64,000 nucleotides of DNA from NCBI GenBank assembly GCA_900169235.1, contig FWCC01000069.1, positions 23,213-87,212 on the forward strand, in the 5' to 3' direction. The stretch comes from Zarea fungicola. Its lineage: Eukaryota > Ascomycota > Sordariomycetes > Hypocreales > Cordycipitaceae. Made by a program: the position numbers and the translations under genes. Shown here piece after piece: positions 1-12,599 of this stretch. Position 1 is the stretch's first letter, and each line of letters starts with the position of its first letter. The notes beneath the pieces were generated by a model, which did not search any database, was not told the DNA's origin, and worked only from the letters and a program-made list of their open reading frames with translations.

Positions 1-2
1 AG

Positions 3-1076
3 AGCTGCTGCGCCATCGACTACTGCTGCCATACACTCGACTGGGCCGCCAATGTGGTATCGGACCAAAATATATTCCCCAGCCGGTTCGTGATACTCAA
101 CGACTCGCAGAGTAAGAACGTCGGGCTCAAGAACCTGGTCAACGTCTTCCGCCGTCTGCACCGCATCTTTGCGCACGCATGGTTCCAGCATCGTAGTGTT
201 TTCTGGGCCGTCGAGGGCCAGAGTGGACTGTACGTCTTCTTCAAGACTGTATGCGACCTATACGACTTACTACCGGCGGAGAATTACAAGCTGCCCCCCG
301 AGGCAGAGGGCCTTGACGCGCCTGAGACGGAGTCAGAGACACCAGCCAAGTCATCCATTATACCGACAGTCCTGAAGGCAAAATCAGCACCCGAGCAAAG
401 TGTTACTGATGCTGCAGATAACGACGAAAACCTGCAGCCCCATGGCCGTACAACGACGAGACGGCATGTTCGAAGTAGCCCTTCGACAGGCAGTGCTGTG
501 ACGACGGTGTTGGAAACGGAGGAAGAAGAGGTGGATGCTGTAGCGCGAGGCTTTAACAGCATGCACCTGATCGGCCACTTGCCAAATCTGTCTCAGTTTG
601 CAGATGAGCCTGAGATTGCGGAGGTTCCCGTTGTTGTCAGACCGCCAGCAACACCCGTGGCAATAACGAAATTGCCAGAGACTGATAACGGTGTTGAGGC
701 ACCGAACGCTGAACAGGAGGGCAGTAGCACTGCAAATGCAGAATCGGCAGTTGATGGAAATGCCGCTAAAGGGACGGAGAATTCAACCGAGGAAACGTCC
801 ACATCAGCACCAGCTCCTGCGGCCCCAGATGCCCCTTTGGTTGCCTCAGCCTCTCCCACGGAGCCTTCTGCAGAATCGTCTGTCAAGGATATTGACCATA
901 ACGGATCATCGGCAGCCATCGCTAATGCTGCCTCATCGAGTGAGCATGGTGCCAAAGCTAGCATGGACGTTACCAGCGAGAGCCTAGAGCAGACTAAGGC
1001 TGCCTCCAAAACAACTACGGAGGAGGGCCAGGTATCAACGCTGCCCGAAGGCCCATTAACGGAAGAAGCCGCATAG
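3..1076 (+). CDS. Mob1/phocein-family protein, 3' part
   Basis: The reading frame is open from base 3 without an ATG, so the gene begins upstream of the window; about 357 residues remain. The first ~95 resemble the C-terminal half of a Mob1/phocein domain: an IFP motif followed by 'RLHRIFAHAWFQH', where the two histidines (spacing HX4H) match the pair that completes the Mob zinc site, then a helical stretch 'FFKTVCDLYDLLP'. The cysteine half of the site lies upstream. The remaining ~260 residues are Ser/Thr/Ala/Glu-rich, low complexity and probably disordered, far longer than in canonical Mob1 (about 210-310 residues in all). Mob proteins are co-activators of NDR/LATS kinases or STRIPAK components; which class this is cannot be decided from the fragment. 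The stop is the TAG at 1074-1076. An initiator GTG at 54 is not credible in a fungal nuclear gene, because the conserved domain extends further 5'. Confidence 0.8.
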   Translation, partial: SCCAIDYCCHTLDWAANVVSDQNIFPSRFVILNDSQSKNVGLKNLVNVFRRLHRIFAHAWFQHRSVFWAVEGQSGLYVFFKTVCDLYDLLPAENYKLPPEAEGLDAPETESETPAKSSIIPTVLKAKSAPEQSVTDAADNDENLQPHGRTTTRRHVRSSPSTGSAVTTVLETEEEEVDAVARGFNSMHLIGHLPNLSQFADEPEIAEVPVVVRPPATPVAITKLPETDNGVEAPNAEQEGSSTANAESAVDGNAAKGTENSTEETSTSAPAPAAPDAPLVASASPTEPSAESSVKDIDHNGSSAAIANAASSSEHGAKASMDVTSESLEQTKAASKTTTEEGQVSTLPEGPLTEEAA

Positions 1077-2277
1077 GGGGGAAAACAAGTAATATATGTA
1101 CAGTACACTAATAACATAGTTAGTCAAAGCTGACTTAATTTTCTTCACCCCACTACAAACGTAGCTCCAAGTACTGGTAAATAAAAATAAAAATAAAAAC
1201 AAGGATAATTTCCCAGCCGACTCAATAAGCAAGCCACGGGAGGCGTCTTCTGACTCGGATTGGGTTGCATTTTTCAACTCCTGTGATTTTGAACGGGCTT
1301 TACCCACTCCCGCGGCCGACAGCCCGTGCAAATCTCCAAATATTTCAGTCTTCGAAATATCTCGTGGCGTGTGGGATAAGTGGTGGGAGAACCGTGATTC
1401 CGGCGCAGCGCCACTCACCAGTGAGTAAGACTAGCAAATAGGCGCAAAACAAAAAAGCCACGTTGTTTCGGGCTTTTAAGCCGTAAGTAGGTACGGAATT
1501 GAATGTCCGTGGTTAGCCACTAGTTAGGCCAACTAAGCTGTGTGGCAGCCAAACTGTCAAGCTGTCAAGGTAATTATTAACTTCGCAGGCACACCACGAC
1601 GCGTTGGCCACCGGCAGCTTACGGCTACTAGCTAGGTAGGTAGGTCGGAGAGTGACCAATTAACTACCTACCAACTCACAAAGGCGATACAAAGTCGGTT
1701 GTTTGGCGACATACTGTAAAGGCATTCTCTAGGGCCGCCCACCCACCAATTAAGCTATTAGTAAACATGCAGGCCTATGTGTAACAAGGGAAAACCCTGC
1801 CACTCGCAATAGCAACACCAAGAGCTCCTTAGCGCTTTGTTAATTCCCTACTTGTCCGAATATCTTCGCACTTGATTAAAGCAAGCTTTCAGCTGTCTTA
1901 TTCCACCATTCCTGGAGTTGGCCCATCCACTTGGTGAGAATGCAAATAGGCCGAATGTCCACATTTCTCAGCTAGCTAGCGGCGTCTTTGTCCAAAGTGG
2001 TCAACCGCAAAGGTAATAAATAGCCTAGTCAGTTCCGCTCACGGGTATTGGGCAGTGACGTGGGCGCGCGACAACTTCCCGATTTGGCTACAGGTTTACA
2101 GATCAATGGTGGGGGGTTAATTGCATTCATTCAATGGCTCTTCAACTCCTCTCGTAGTTGGCCAGCCATGCGCGGTCGGATGTCGACCGAGCTTTGTTAT
2201 TGGGTTATTGGAACTAAAATTTATTCAACTATTTTATTTGTTGGTCTACTGGAGCCCAGTAGTTTCTCAACCAAAAG
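1077..2277. other. intergenic, no gene seen
   Basis: About 1.2 kb between the Mob-family stop and the stop of the Zn2Cys6 gene, so the flanking genes converge. It holds an AT-rich run (AAATA units near 1180-1200), GGTA-type short repeats near 1632-1647 and a tandem duplicated octamer at 1554-1569. No conserved reading frame or RNA gene was recognised. Confidence 0.6.
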
Positions 2278-4577
2278 TTAAGGTTCAGTATTTGGTGTTA
2301 GGTCCAACTTGTCGAACAGCTTCACAGCGACTTGAAGGCGATCCAGTGCATGGACTGCTGCATGATGGCGCTCATCTGCAAAGTTGCGTATACTCTGCAG
2401 CATCGGACTGAACCCTCTGTTGTCGGGCAACCACCACTGTGCCGCGTTCTTGTCGTTGAACAGTTCCGCTAGTCTCGATCGTAGTGGAAGTGCTTGTATA
2501 GACCTATTGGTTTTGTGTCTCATGTTAGTGTTGGACTGAAAATAGTCTAGTCGACCGTTGTAGTTTCAAACAATTCTCGTACCCCATTGTTTCCAACACA
2601 GCGAGCTTTCGCCACAACCAGGCCCGATGTCGCTCATCCCGGGGTAGAAAAAGCGCGACAACTATTAGAGACAGCCTGAAGCCCAGAAGCGCCCCTTTTG
2701 GTTTCGATGGCCAGTATTCCATGGCCTCGAATAGCTGGCACACCGCGTAACTGTGGTGGCGCAAATCCAAAGCTAATTCTGCCCGCGCCGCTCTGGTCGT
2801 TGACTTGTGTAACACAACTAGCGTATGCCATTCCACAAGAACCATAGTAGAACTCAGAAGAGGTTGGTTGTAGAGTAGTCCTCGCTCGTACGGGTCGACA
2901 ATATCGTCCGGGTCCGGAGGCTGCTGCCACGGGTAGTCACGAACAACGTATGTAGATGAGGTCAACATGGGATCCCATGTATCCCTCCAATTCATAAGCT
3001 GAATAGTAATTCGCTCGTGTTCCTGTGAAAAGTTCCTGTCCGAAAGCCCCCCATAAGCTGAACTTGACAGCAAGAGGGCCATATCGTGCCGGATAATGTG
3101 TAGCCGTGCGAGGCGTTCTTCAGCTCTCCATAGAATCTGGTTGGGCTCTTGATTGATTTTCTCTCGATAATAGAGTGCAGCATTTGTGAACCAATCACGG
3201 CAAAGTGTTGGCTGGGCCATTCCCAGAAAAGCGCCGCCAACGTCAAAACGCGAGTACCAGCAGAGGCAAATCTGGCCGATGCGGGTGTCCATGACAGTTT
3301 GCGGTGTAAACAGCTTGGTAAACAGTTCAAGAGCCGCTCTTTGGTGGCCCATTAAATTCAGCCAATCACCTAGGTATTCCTAGAGCCCGAAATGTCAAAG
3401 GTGTTCGTACATTTGTTTTGTAGTGTATAACCAACCTCTATTGTTGCCAGCTGCAAAATGCTCAAAAGCGTTGGGAGGTTGTGTGTTCCTTCCTGCTTGA
3501 GGCATGCCAGTAGTAACGTGATGCTGCGGTTATAGTAAAGTAGAAAATCTCCAAGATTTCCATCGGCATGCTCAATACTTCTCAGGTATGCAGAGAATGC
3601 GACAACAGTGTTGAGTAACAACTTGTTCCTTGAAGCTTCGACTATTAGGCCGCGAACGAAAAAGTTATCGGTATCGTTGGTGAGGCAGTAGTGATGGCAA
3701 GTGATATTGTGGTAAAGATAGTGCAAATGCATTTTATAGTCGCTCGGCAAGTGGTGAAGGTTTAAATCTTCCGTTGAATTCGACTGAGAGTCGGGGCTTT
3801 GCCTAGCCCAGACACTATGTTCTACAGGAATTGAGGTCGACGGAGACGGTGATACGCTGCTGGTATCACCCGAAATGTTGTCTGATATCTGAAGAACAAG
3901 TTTGTTTTTCAGGGGTTGCGTTAGCAGTCTTTTCTCGTCTTGGTCATCCGCTTCGTCATTGTCAAGGATGACCTCGAGAGTTGCTGAAGGTTTAGTATCG
4001 TCATATTCAGCATATTCAGAGTTAGAAGATCCTGGGCTTTGATTTGAGGTTGAATTCGATGCTGCTTCCTTGTGCCTCGAACTACCTTTAGATGTCGACG
4101 GATCAGGATAGACACAATCTCTGCCTCCCTTTCGGCAGCCTAGCAGGATGTCAGATTCAAGCAGAAATAGAGGCAGAGGAACACATACGTTCACAGATTG
4201 GACGGCCTTCGTCACACTACAGTCTCATCAACAACGGCATGGTCTCGTGCTCTAGTAGACAATGAGCTTACCTTAACTCTGCGGCCCCGACAAGTGAAAC
4301 AGCCGGATCTGGTCCTGCGATGTTTAACTTGTTCAGCATCGGAAGTTGCTAAAGTAGCCGATTTTCGTCGGCCTTTGGACGCTGGTGGCTGGAAAGAGAA
4401 TGAAGGGGCCGGAAAGCCGGAAAAATGCCCAAAGCTCCGGAAGCTAATGGGAGCTGTATTTGCAGGCAAGTGTGGCGCAACAAGAAAAGGATTATTGATC
4501 TCTTCAGGGCTCATCTCTGCGTGAGGCTCGCCCCCAGTCATCATGGATGACAGAAACTGCGGGTAGTTTTCTGCCAT
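2278..4577 (-). CDS. Zn2Cys6 fungal transcription factor
   Basis: Five exons read on the minus strand: 4577-4272, 4216-4189, 4139-3436, 3379-2556 and 2503-2278, giving 695 residues. Intron phases agree throughout and the last intron contains a CACTAAC branch site. The binuclear zinc cluster is split by two introns and restores exactly to CX2CX6CX6CX2CX6C at Cys93, 96, 103, 110, 113 and 120, preceded by 'KHRRTRSGCFTC'. Downstream is an acidic/serine-rich linker, then a long helical region containing 'EEYLGDWLNLMGHQRAA', typical of the second type of fungal transcription-factor domain (Fungal_trans_2-like). The initiator is the ATG at 4577; the frame also extends upstream only through a non-ATG codon. 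It is a nuclear DNA-binding regulator by family; target genes are unknown. The 5.9-kb gene-free interval upstream suggests extensive control sequence. Intron 3 has two possible acceptors; the one used here (exon start 3379) keeps the family-like sequence. Confidence 0.85.
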
Positions 4578-7500
4578 TGTATGTCTGCGGCAAACCAACG
4601 GCCATTCGTTTGTTATGTAAAATGCAGAAGACTTGGCAAGATGCAGGGCAGATAATTATAGAAACACCAACTTTGTAAAAAGCCGTCGAAACAATCCGGA
4701 ACTGTCGCGCGAAAGCCGAATGCTGCATTGAGAAGTAAAGCATAGGCCGGAACTTGAGTTAACAGGTGTTGGGTTTGGTGTTCAACGAAACACAGGCTGC
4801 TGTTTGATGTTGCCAGAGAGCAAAATGCGCTTTTCTCGTCCACTCGGTGTCGGAGGCAGTGGTGGTTTTATGGAAAGGTCATGTAATAAGAGCTTGGTGG
4901 CCCGTGATTCCGAAATGGACCAGGGAGGGTGCTCGTGCTCTCGTTGACTTGGGAGGGTACATGCAGCGTCGCACCTTACGCAACAGCGTGCTGTAATGCG
5001 CCTCTTTGTTTTGTAGATCTTAACCCTAAGTCTATTCAACAGCTGCTCTCAGGCAGTTGTGCTGGAAGAAAAACACTGCTGGGTATGGTATTAGATGTTC
5101 GATCTGCAAGATATCATTTCATCAAGAAAGCTATATGTGTCAAAGTGAAGACGATGCCAGGCTGACATGAAAAAGGGAAAGGGAGGGGCCAATTGGTTTG
5201 GATTGGTGGGTAGAACAAGATGGCTCCGCCCGAGAAGCAGACGTTAACTAGATACATGAGAACGGAACCGTTTCTACAGCTAGCACACATAGCTACTTGA
5301 CAGCCTCTTTTACGGGGATCTTACGCATGGGAGTGTGGAAACCTTGAGGCAATGGGGACCGCCAAAGCCGAGGAGTTATTAAGCAATTAGTGAGTCAACA
5401 ATATTTCGTCTTGAGTGCTCGAAATATGCCTGCCCGCGGCAGGACCGATTTGAACAGCTGCAGCCGCGGAAGCGTGAGGCAATGGGGTAACTATGTAAGA
5501 CATTCAAAATGGCACATGGTACTCTGAACTGCGCATAGCATGGCACTAACAGCCATTTGCCCTATGCGATTTGTACCAGAGACGAGGCCGATCCAGTACC
5601 CGCTAGCTACAGCCGGGAAGGTGGTGTCCTGGAGGGGGCTAGTTCAATGTGGGAGGAGACGTGTGAGAATGGCCGAGAAGTTAAGTGGCGGCCGGACAAG
5701 TGTCGCAATTTTGAAAGAACCCTGTCGAGCTACGCTATGGCGTGGGATGGGTAGTATGTAATTCCCTGGTTTGTCCAAACACAGAAAGAGGCTAATAAGG
5801 CAGACTAAATGGTAGCAAGGATAAAGGTTCAGATGCGCCACGAATGGATGGCAGAAGGGGAGAGACCCAGATTAAGCCCATTGTTGATCTTTCATAGCCC
5901 GGCAGAAGCCGGGCGTGTGAAAGTTGCACCGCAATACCTTCGATTACAGCTCGTCCTGCATAGTACAAGCAAGGCTAATGAGTCCTGGCTAGCTGGACGG
6001 CTATAACAACCCGTGTGGACTCTCTCGTTGGAAGAGGAGACGCGGCGGAGCCATGGCGGCAGACAATGGCATGACCGAAAGCCTCGCCACCGGCGCCCGA
6101 CTTGTTATCTTACCAGACGTATTCTCTTCAGGCAACAATGCGGGAATCCGCTTTGTCTTTCGAAAACAGGGTTACTCGGACGAGAGCCTGGTGGTGGTGG
6201 CGTGCGTCTGGACCAGGACAACGGTTCCCAGCTATGTGGAGTTGTGTGGCAGCTGCCGTGTCGTGGCTCAACAAGGACAGGGGCGCGGCGTGGCTCAGAA
6301 AAGCCATCATCAGCCATTCCACAGCATCTTGAGACGGATAATCGCTGTCTTGTCACGCCTGTCTATTTGAGTGGAATTTCCAGTGGGGAAATAAGTGGTG
6401 TGGATGTGCACACTAATGGGCGATCTGGGACATTGTTAGTTTGCTACCGGCAACAAGGGCTCCGCAGCGGACATGAGGAGAGCAGTAACTACTGTGTACT
6501 CTTGTCGCTCAGCGCACCCAGTTGAGATGTCGAAAATACAAAGAGAGTCTGGGCTAGGGGTGCGCTAGGAGCGGCAAGTTCTCCCGCTCCTCCTGTCGGG
6601 CCTGAGACAAAGCTGGTGAAGGAGCTTTCATAGCATAGACGGAATATTTGACAACTCCACGGCAGATACTGCAATGATTAGCTGAGAAGGCCCAGAATAT
6701 GCAACAAGAAAAGTAGCGTAGCTAAAAACTGTGTCAGATCAGCACGTCAAGCCACCCACAACTCTGGCAAGCACACGATGTGGGGGCCTTGGGTATGAGC
6801 CATCCGACGAACTACGGATGCACGCGCGCGCTCAAATCAACCATGACGCCCGGCTTTTGGCGTAGATCCGGGTTTGACAGGGCGCGGTGGGGGACGGACG
6901 TGGTACAGAGACCACTCGATTGATGCTATTAACTGTAGTTGGCAGGAAACTGTCGGTGCACTGCTCCGTAGACAGGGTTGTATGCTCTCTGCATCATCGT
7001 GACTCTCACCTTTGGTGGCTCACTCGTACGATTCCAAGCTCAGCTCCATTCGAGTGGTTTTTGCTGCAGTTTATCTCCTGCTGGAAAAAAAAAAGAATTA
7101 CAGTGTAAAAGTCATGAGAAGTACCGGTAGTTTTTCTACCGCTTCATCCCACACTCATGCTACAACATCCACATGCAGCCCGAGGCGGTTACTCCGGTAC
7201 CTCTTTTAGTAATTTGAGTGCCGTAGGAGCCGGTTTACTTCTGCAGCCTTCTGCGCCATGGTCCATTCCTTGCTTGTTTGCAGAGCTTGTTAATACGGCA
7301 GTTAGGCCACAGGCTTAACTAACTAGTTAGGACTTTCAGCCACGGAAGCCTTGCCATGTCTTATTACACTGAGCCAAGGTCGTACGACCCTGTCTAACTT
7401 GGAACCATGGTATCCAGATCAAATGTGGTTGTTACAATTCCAATAATCGGCCGAGTCTAATTTTGGCATGATATAGAGTTGTTGCAGATTTTCGTATTTG

Positions 7501-10495
7501 CGGTTTCGACTTGAATTCTCATCATCAGCCCCCCTGTCTTTTTTTTTCCGCCAGCAGCAGCCAGCCACTCGCACATAATTTGCCAAGAACTGACTTACCA
7601 AATATAGTCGTTGCGGCGTTTCTTGTGGCACAACTACGGATCACTGATTGATACGCACGGGACAGTGTTGTATCTGCCGTAGCCTCGAACAGTTTGTCCT
7701 CTTTCCCTACACTGCCATATTCGGATATTCCTATGAGCACTCAAAATCTAGCTGAGTGGCGCACTTTCTGATCAGCGCCGAGACATCTGCCAGGATTCAG
7801 GTCAGCTAGACTAGACGTCCTCTTGCTTTTGTTGCGTTTTGGCAGGGCTGCCCATTGCCACAGTCGTTCGATTCCCTTGTGTCAGTACCCACCGACAATA
7901 ATAACCCTTGGTCGGACAGCGACCGATAGCAGGGCGTTGGCACAGCCGCAAGGCCAGAGAGAATGTCTCTTGGTCGGAGAGGATTGATAAACCCAGGCTC
8001 CGGACTCTTTCCAGAATAGATAGAAGGCTATCCTTCGAAATCTCCGAGGCATTTATTACGGCGCGCTACAATAGCATAGTAGGTAAACACCGACAAGTTG
8101 TTCGGGTGTTGATAATCAGATCTTGCTTCTCGAACCTAAAGAATTGCTCGGGGCCTAAATACCCCGGTATTCCTCCGATGCGTGCAAGAAGTAAAAATCT
8201 CGGCCCGAGGACCACAATTTTAAACCCTCAAACTGATGAAAATGCAATGGCAATAACAGTAATACAGTTTCGTAATTGGGCTACGTACTAACTAGTGCTG
8301 CTCTCCCCTTTGCCCCGAGCGTCCGCCCCCTCATGTACAGTATATTGAGACTAACTAGACATTTTGTTTACTAACTAACGTACCTAGTTTGCAGCCACAT
8401 TGGCATATTGCTCGGAGAAGTGCCCTGGTTTCGAACGGACCAATACTCCGACGACAATAGCCTATTCATTAGCGGCGTACACGCTGCACCTCCAATAAGA
8501 GCACTTCTGTAATTCCGAGATCGCGAATGGCTGTGAATGGCGGCAAAAGACCAAGGCCTATTTCTCCCAGCGCTGCTAACACACAGCAAAACATCCTTTT
8601 CGAGCTCATTCGTTCGACAAGTACGCTACTTCTATTCAAGGGTTTGGCGAACATGCACTGAGCAGCAAATCCAGAGAATTGGTTCTAGCTTGCAGGTGTA
8701 GCCATTTCCATGCAAGAACATCGCCTCATACCCCTCAGTTTGTTTCGCATTATGCTGGCGCATATTTGCCACTCCTCTGTTGTGGTGTTTTGGTGTTTTG
8801 TGGTACTGAGAAAGCGTGGTCGGTTTTCTAGCTTGACGCCATTCGTCTTCCGTGGAATGATTGGTTTACAAGGGGAAAGCTTTCGAGTCATTGCACGTGG
8901 CGCTCTCCAGATGTTGTCATTTTATCGACCAGACGGGCCGTGCTGTGGGCAAGCCTCCAAAAGCAGTACCAAGAGGTGCACGCCAGCAAGGGCCACCGGC
9001 GATCCTTCCCGAAGAAGAAATTATCTAGTCCGCTACTACGCTCTGTCTCAATTAAATGAAATTTTGGTTAATAATGGAGAAGTGAGGCCTTTTCGCGCTG
9101 TCTGTTCCTTTTGATCTAGGCCTGGACAAGGGCAATGGTATCTTGTCTATCCGTACTCCGCAGTTTTATTCATGAGAAGAGCACCGTACTCAGCCCTACT
9201 TTCGGGAAGGGCGTTTGCGCCACGCAGTGTGCGTTCTATCTGACTTGCTGTGGTAGGTGAAGGCAGGAGGAGGTAATCTCCGTTTAGAGTGGGCTGACTT
9301 GATTGATGTCAGAAGACTGTGTCAGCTAACTATGCATACTGCATGGGGTTCGGTAGCTACTTGTTTATCGTCCTCAATAATTAAACCTTGACAAAAGTCT
9401 GGGGCTGAAGATAGTTGTCAACGGAAAACGTTGCGGGTTGCTCATCCAGGATATTGCTCCCAGCTAGGCGTTAGTATCGGAGCTCCAGATATTCGTAAAT
9501 GAGCTGCTGTACTTGGACAATTTATAGTACGTTATTATACTCCGTACTATATCGCCCTTGGAGGTTGCGTAGGGGGCAGCCTGCTTCGCATTTGTTCCAA
9601 ATCCAGAAACCAAACTGACCTAAGCATCCTGTCACGAGAACACGTAAGGGCTGTAGGGCCTCAATAGGCATGGATAAATCCTTCTATGCTATAGAGCAAA
9701 GTAATTAATAAAACGTCTTTCCCGTGCTCAATGAGTTTTTACTCGTTTGACATGCAGTTTCAAAAATAGGCTTGTTTTCCAGATGGGATCTCCGTCACCT
9801 GATTTCTGCAGGGTTTTTGAAGTAAAAAGACTGTAGATAATGCTCGATGCTGTCTGAGTTGTTTAGTGTGCGAAATTATACTGACGCAAATACTGTACTG
9901 TTGCTCTCTGGCCTTCGAGGTGGAGGATCAGAAAGCTAAAACTGTCTGTTCTGAATGACGGCTTGATCAGGGAAATTTGATCGACTTCATCACATAAAAC
10001 CCTTCTTCTCGATTTAGACAGTCGTCAGCACAACATTGCCTATTCCGCATCAAAGCAGCTCAAAGCAGCCTTCGATGTTGTCTCTGTAGAACGCCCCTAC
10101 CCTACAGCAAAATTTGGACCCGCGAGATTCTTTGGCTCCTTAGACGCAACTTGAAAAGAAATCGGCATGAATTATCCCATTTGCAACTGCCAAATATGCA
10201 TATCTTTTCTAGTTATGATTGGAGCTTACTCTGTTGGTTCTGAGGTCTACGACTCTGCCTCCCAGAATTTATCAGGCGCGCAATAGTGTTGTGGGACCGG
10301 TTGCCCGGATAAGGCTCCAACACCGATGAGATATACAATGTTTGCGTCAAATTTTGTTCGGTTATAGATTTGTTCCAGTGCGCATACATTGTCATTTCTT
10401 TAAAGAGGGGCCTAGATTTCGCGAAACTCCATTTTCTCTTCACCTCCTTTCTGTTGTCAATCAAATTCAGTCACAGCGCCACGAAAGCAAACACA
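4578..10495. other. gene-free interval upstream of two divergent genes
   Basis: About 5.9 kb between the start of the minus-strand Zn2Cys6 gene and the start of the plus-strand MOSC gene. Short frames occur on both strands, but none shows a domain, spliced continuation or biased composition that I recognise. Small structures: a perfect 7-bp GC hairpin with a 4-base loop at 5897-5914 and a 6-bp hairpin at 7125-7141. Base composition looks balanced; there is no obvious AT-rich, RIP-like block. Parts presumably act as promoter or leader for the flanking genes, which is inference. Confidence 0.55.
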
Positions 10496-12303
10496 ATGAC
10501 CGTGTCGCTCGCCGAGATGGTGTCCCTGTTAAATGTGTCGTCGGTGTTCCTGTTCCTCATCACAGTCGCGGTCTTCTCCATTCCTGTATTCATCATATTT
10601 CCGCCCCTACCGGTTGAGAGATCCGATGCACTGCAGCAGACCCATTCCAAGGTTGGTGTCTCTGAGCGTGATAGCAATCTGCGTGACCAATGGACAATGC
10701 CAAAGGCCGCCAGCGGCCATGAGGGACCCCGACCAACATCACCACCCAAGATTCAGAGCCTGCACATCTACCCGCTCAAGTCGTGCCGTGGAATTGAGTT
10801 AACAGAGGCAACTGTGCTACCGACAGGACTCGAACATGATCGCATTTTCTGCCTCGCACAGCTCAAGACCAAGAAGGCATCTACCTCAGCTGTGCATCAG
10901 CCGATAGCCGCACCAGACAAGGCTATAGTAACCACTGTCGGTGTAGATTACTGGGAGGTGGTTACGCTCCGCCAAATTGCAGACATGGCTAAAATTTGTG
11001 TTGATCTATGGGTTCCAGATCCCAAAAAACAGAGCCGGCAGCTTGGTAGGATGACGGACAAGGGCGACGATGACATCTCTGGTTGCGGCAGCAGCGGAGA
11101 GAGTTTCCTGGTCGTGCGGTTCCCCTGGCGCGATGCTGGCATCAAGGGACTCGTACAGATGGTAGCCGCGAAGCTCAGTCGCGGCCTGTCTGCGACATCC
11201 CAGCGTGAATTCATGCTGCCCCTGAGCTACCCGTCGACGCACGACATCAAAGCCCAGAGCTACTCATATACCGAGGTAACACTCTTTCGCAACGTGATAC
11301 CGGCACTCAATATGGCCACCGATTTACCTGATGAGCTCTCTCTCTACCTCGGCCGCGAGCCCGGCAAGCTGGCCCTCTTCCGTCTAGACCCAGCTCAGCG
11401 ACGCCAGGTTTTCGACTGCGCGCCAACACAGGATGCTGTTGGTTATCAGCCAGAGATTGACTTTCAAGATGCCGTACGTGGAAACCCGTCAATTAAATCC
11501 CTTGCTCATTTAAGCCCCCGTTCTATTTTACCTCCTTTCTTTTGTTGCTCGGGACGCCGTTTATCCCCCCCCTCCCCCCCAAAATAAAAATTCTCCACGC
11601 TTGAACATTGGAAAAGGCTAAAATGTGTCCAATTTTGTCAGTACCCATTGCACATCCTTAACATTAGCAGCGTGCGGGCGCTGGAATCCAAAATAAAAAA
11701 AGACTCAGACATTGATAGACTTGATGTCCGACGCTTCAGACCTAATATAATTGGTATGTAATCGTTGTGTATCACCTAAAGCTCTTCTCCGAGGGCATAG
11801 CTGCATCACAGGCCGCAAAATGGCAGACACTAACCCGGCCTTCTTGGGTTGAACTCTAGTCACCGGTCTTACCGAATACGATGAAGATGATTGGCGAACT
11901 GTACAGTTTAAATCCACGGACAAGGAATCTGAAAATGGCATGTTTGACGTATGTTGTCGAACTGTGAGGTTAGTGTCCCCGTTGAAATGCATTGACTGAG
12001 CGAGGTGCATAAAACCAGAACCTGCGCAAAATCCCAAGAGTGGCCTGCTGATTATCATGATTCTACAATAGATGCAAATTACCTAACGTTGATCCTACTA
12101 CGGGCATCCGCCACAAGGCGGAGCCAGACTATGCGCTTCGTCATTACAGGGAAATCGACGCGGGTGCCCCCAAAAAGGGCTGCATGGGAATGCAGATGTG
12201 CCCTATGTTCTCCTCAGCTGCCCCGCCACATCGTCCCCAATTGACGATTCGAGTCGGCATGGAAATTGCAGTTCTCAAGCGAGGCTCTCACCATGCCATG
12301 TAA
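10496..12303 (+). CDS. membrane-anchored MOSC domain protein (mARC-like)
   Basis: Four exons: 10496-11473, 11642-11753, 11860-11968 and 12072-12303, giving 476 residues. The first exon alone runs on to a false stop at 11587 inside intron 1; the spliced reading restores family motifs. Residues about 12-33 form a hydrophobic segment, so the protein is probably an N-terminally anchored membrane protein. The beta-barrel MOSC_N part starts near 'IQSLHIYPLKSCRGIELTEA'. Exons 2-4 supply the MOSC domain: 'YPLHILNISSV', 'LDVRRFRPNIIVTG', and 'RCKLPNVDPTTG', where Cys401 matches the molybdenum-binding cysteine of the mARC/MOSC family. Such proteins bind molybdenum cofactor and, in the mARC group, reduce N-hydroxylated compounds at the outer mitochondrial membrane; the substrate here is unknown. 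The start ATG has an adequate context and precedes the membrane segment. Intron 1 carries a long C-run near 11567-11580. Confidence 0.85.
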
Positions 12304-12599
12304 TCAGAGACATATATTTGCGAAAGCAGAAGTGCCGCTTTAAGTAGGCTGTTCAAAATAGTTGTGATACGTATTAAAAACATTGAGAATTGAAAAAAAA
12401 AGAACAAAACAAAAAAATCTCAGAATTCTCCATGCTCCCAGTGCTTCCCAGTCCCATATACTGCAGATCATAAACAACATGAATAATAATAGAAATGATA
12501 ATGGAGGCTTCGTCGTCAGAAAATACCTGTACGAAACAGCAGCTGCCGTCAACCCCATTGTAAACAGATGAATTTTAAAAACTACAATCAACCATCTCT

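Noticed and set aside
593..1117. 174-codon minus-strand frame opposite the Mob-family gene
   Set aside because: It is the antisense shadow of the Ser/Ala/Glu-rich tail of the plus-strand gene and has no domain of its own.
6013..6525. 170-codon plus-strand frame in the 4.6-10.5 kb interval
   Set aside because: No ATG-context, domain, splice continuation or coding-like composition; overlapping frames of similar length occur on both strands.
7860..7885. B-box-like GTTCGATTCCC stretch suggesting a tRNA
   Set aside because: The flanking bases do not form a T stem or acceptor stem and no A box or cloverleaf is present upstream.
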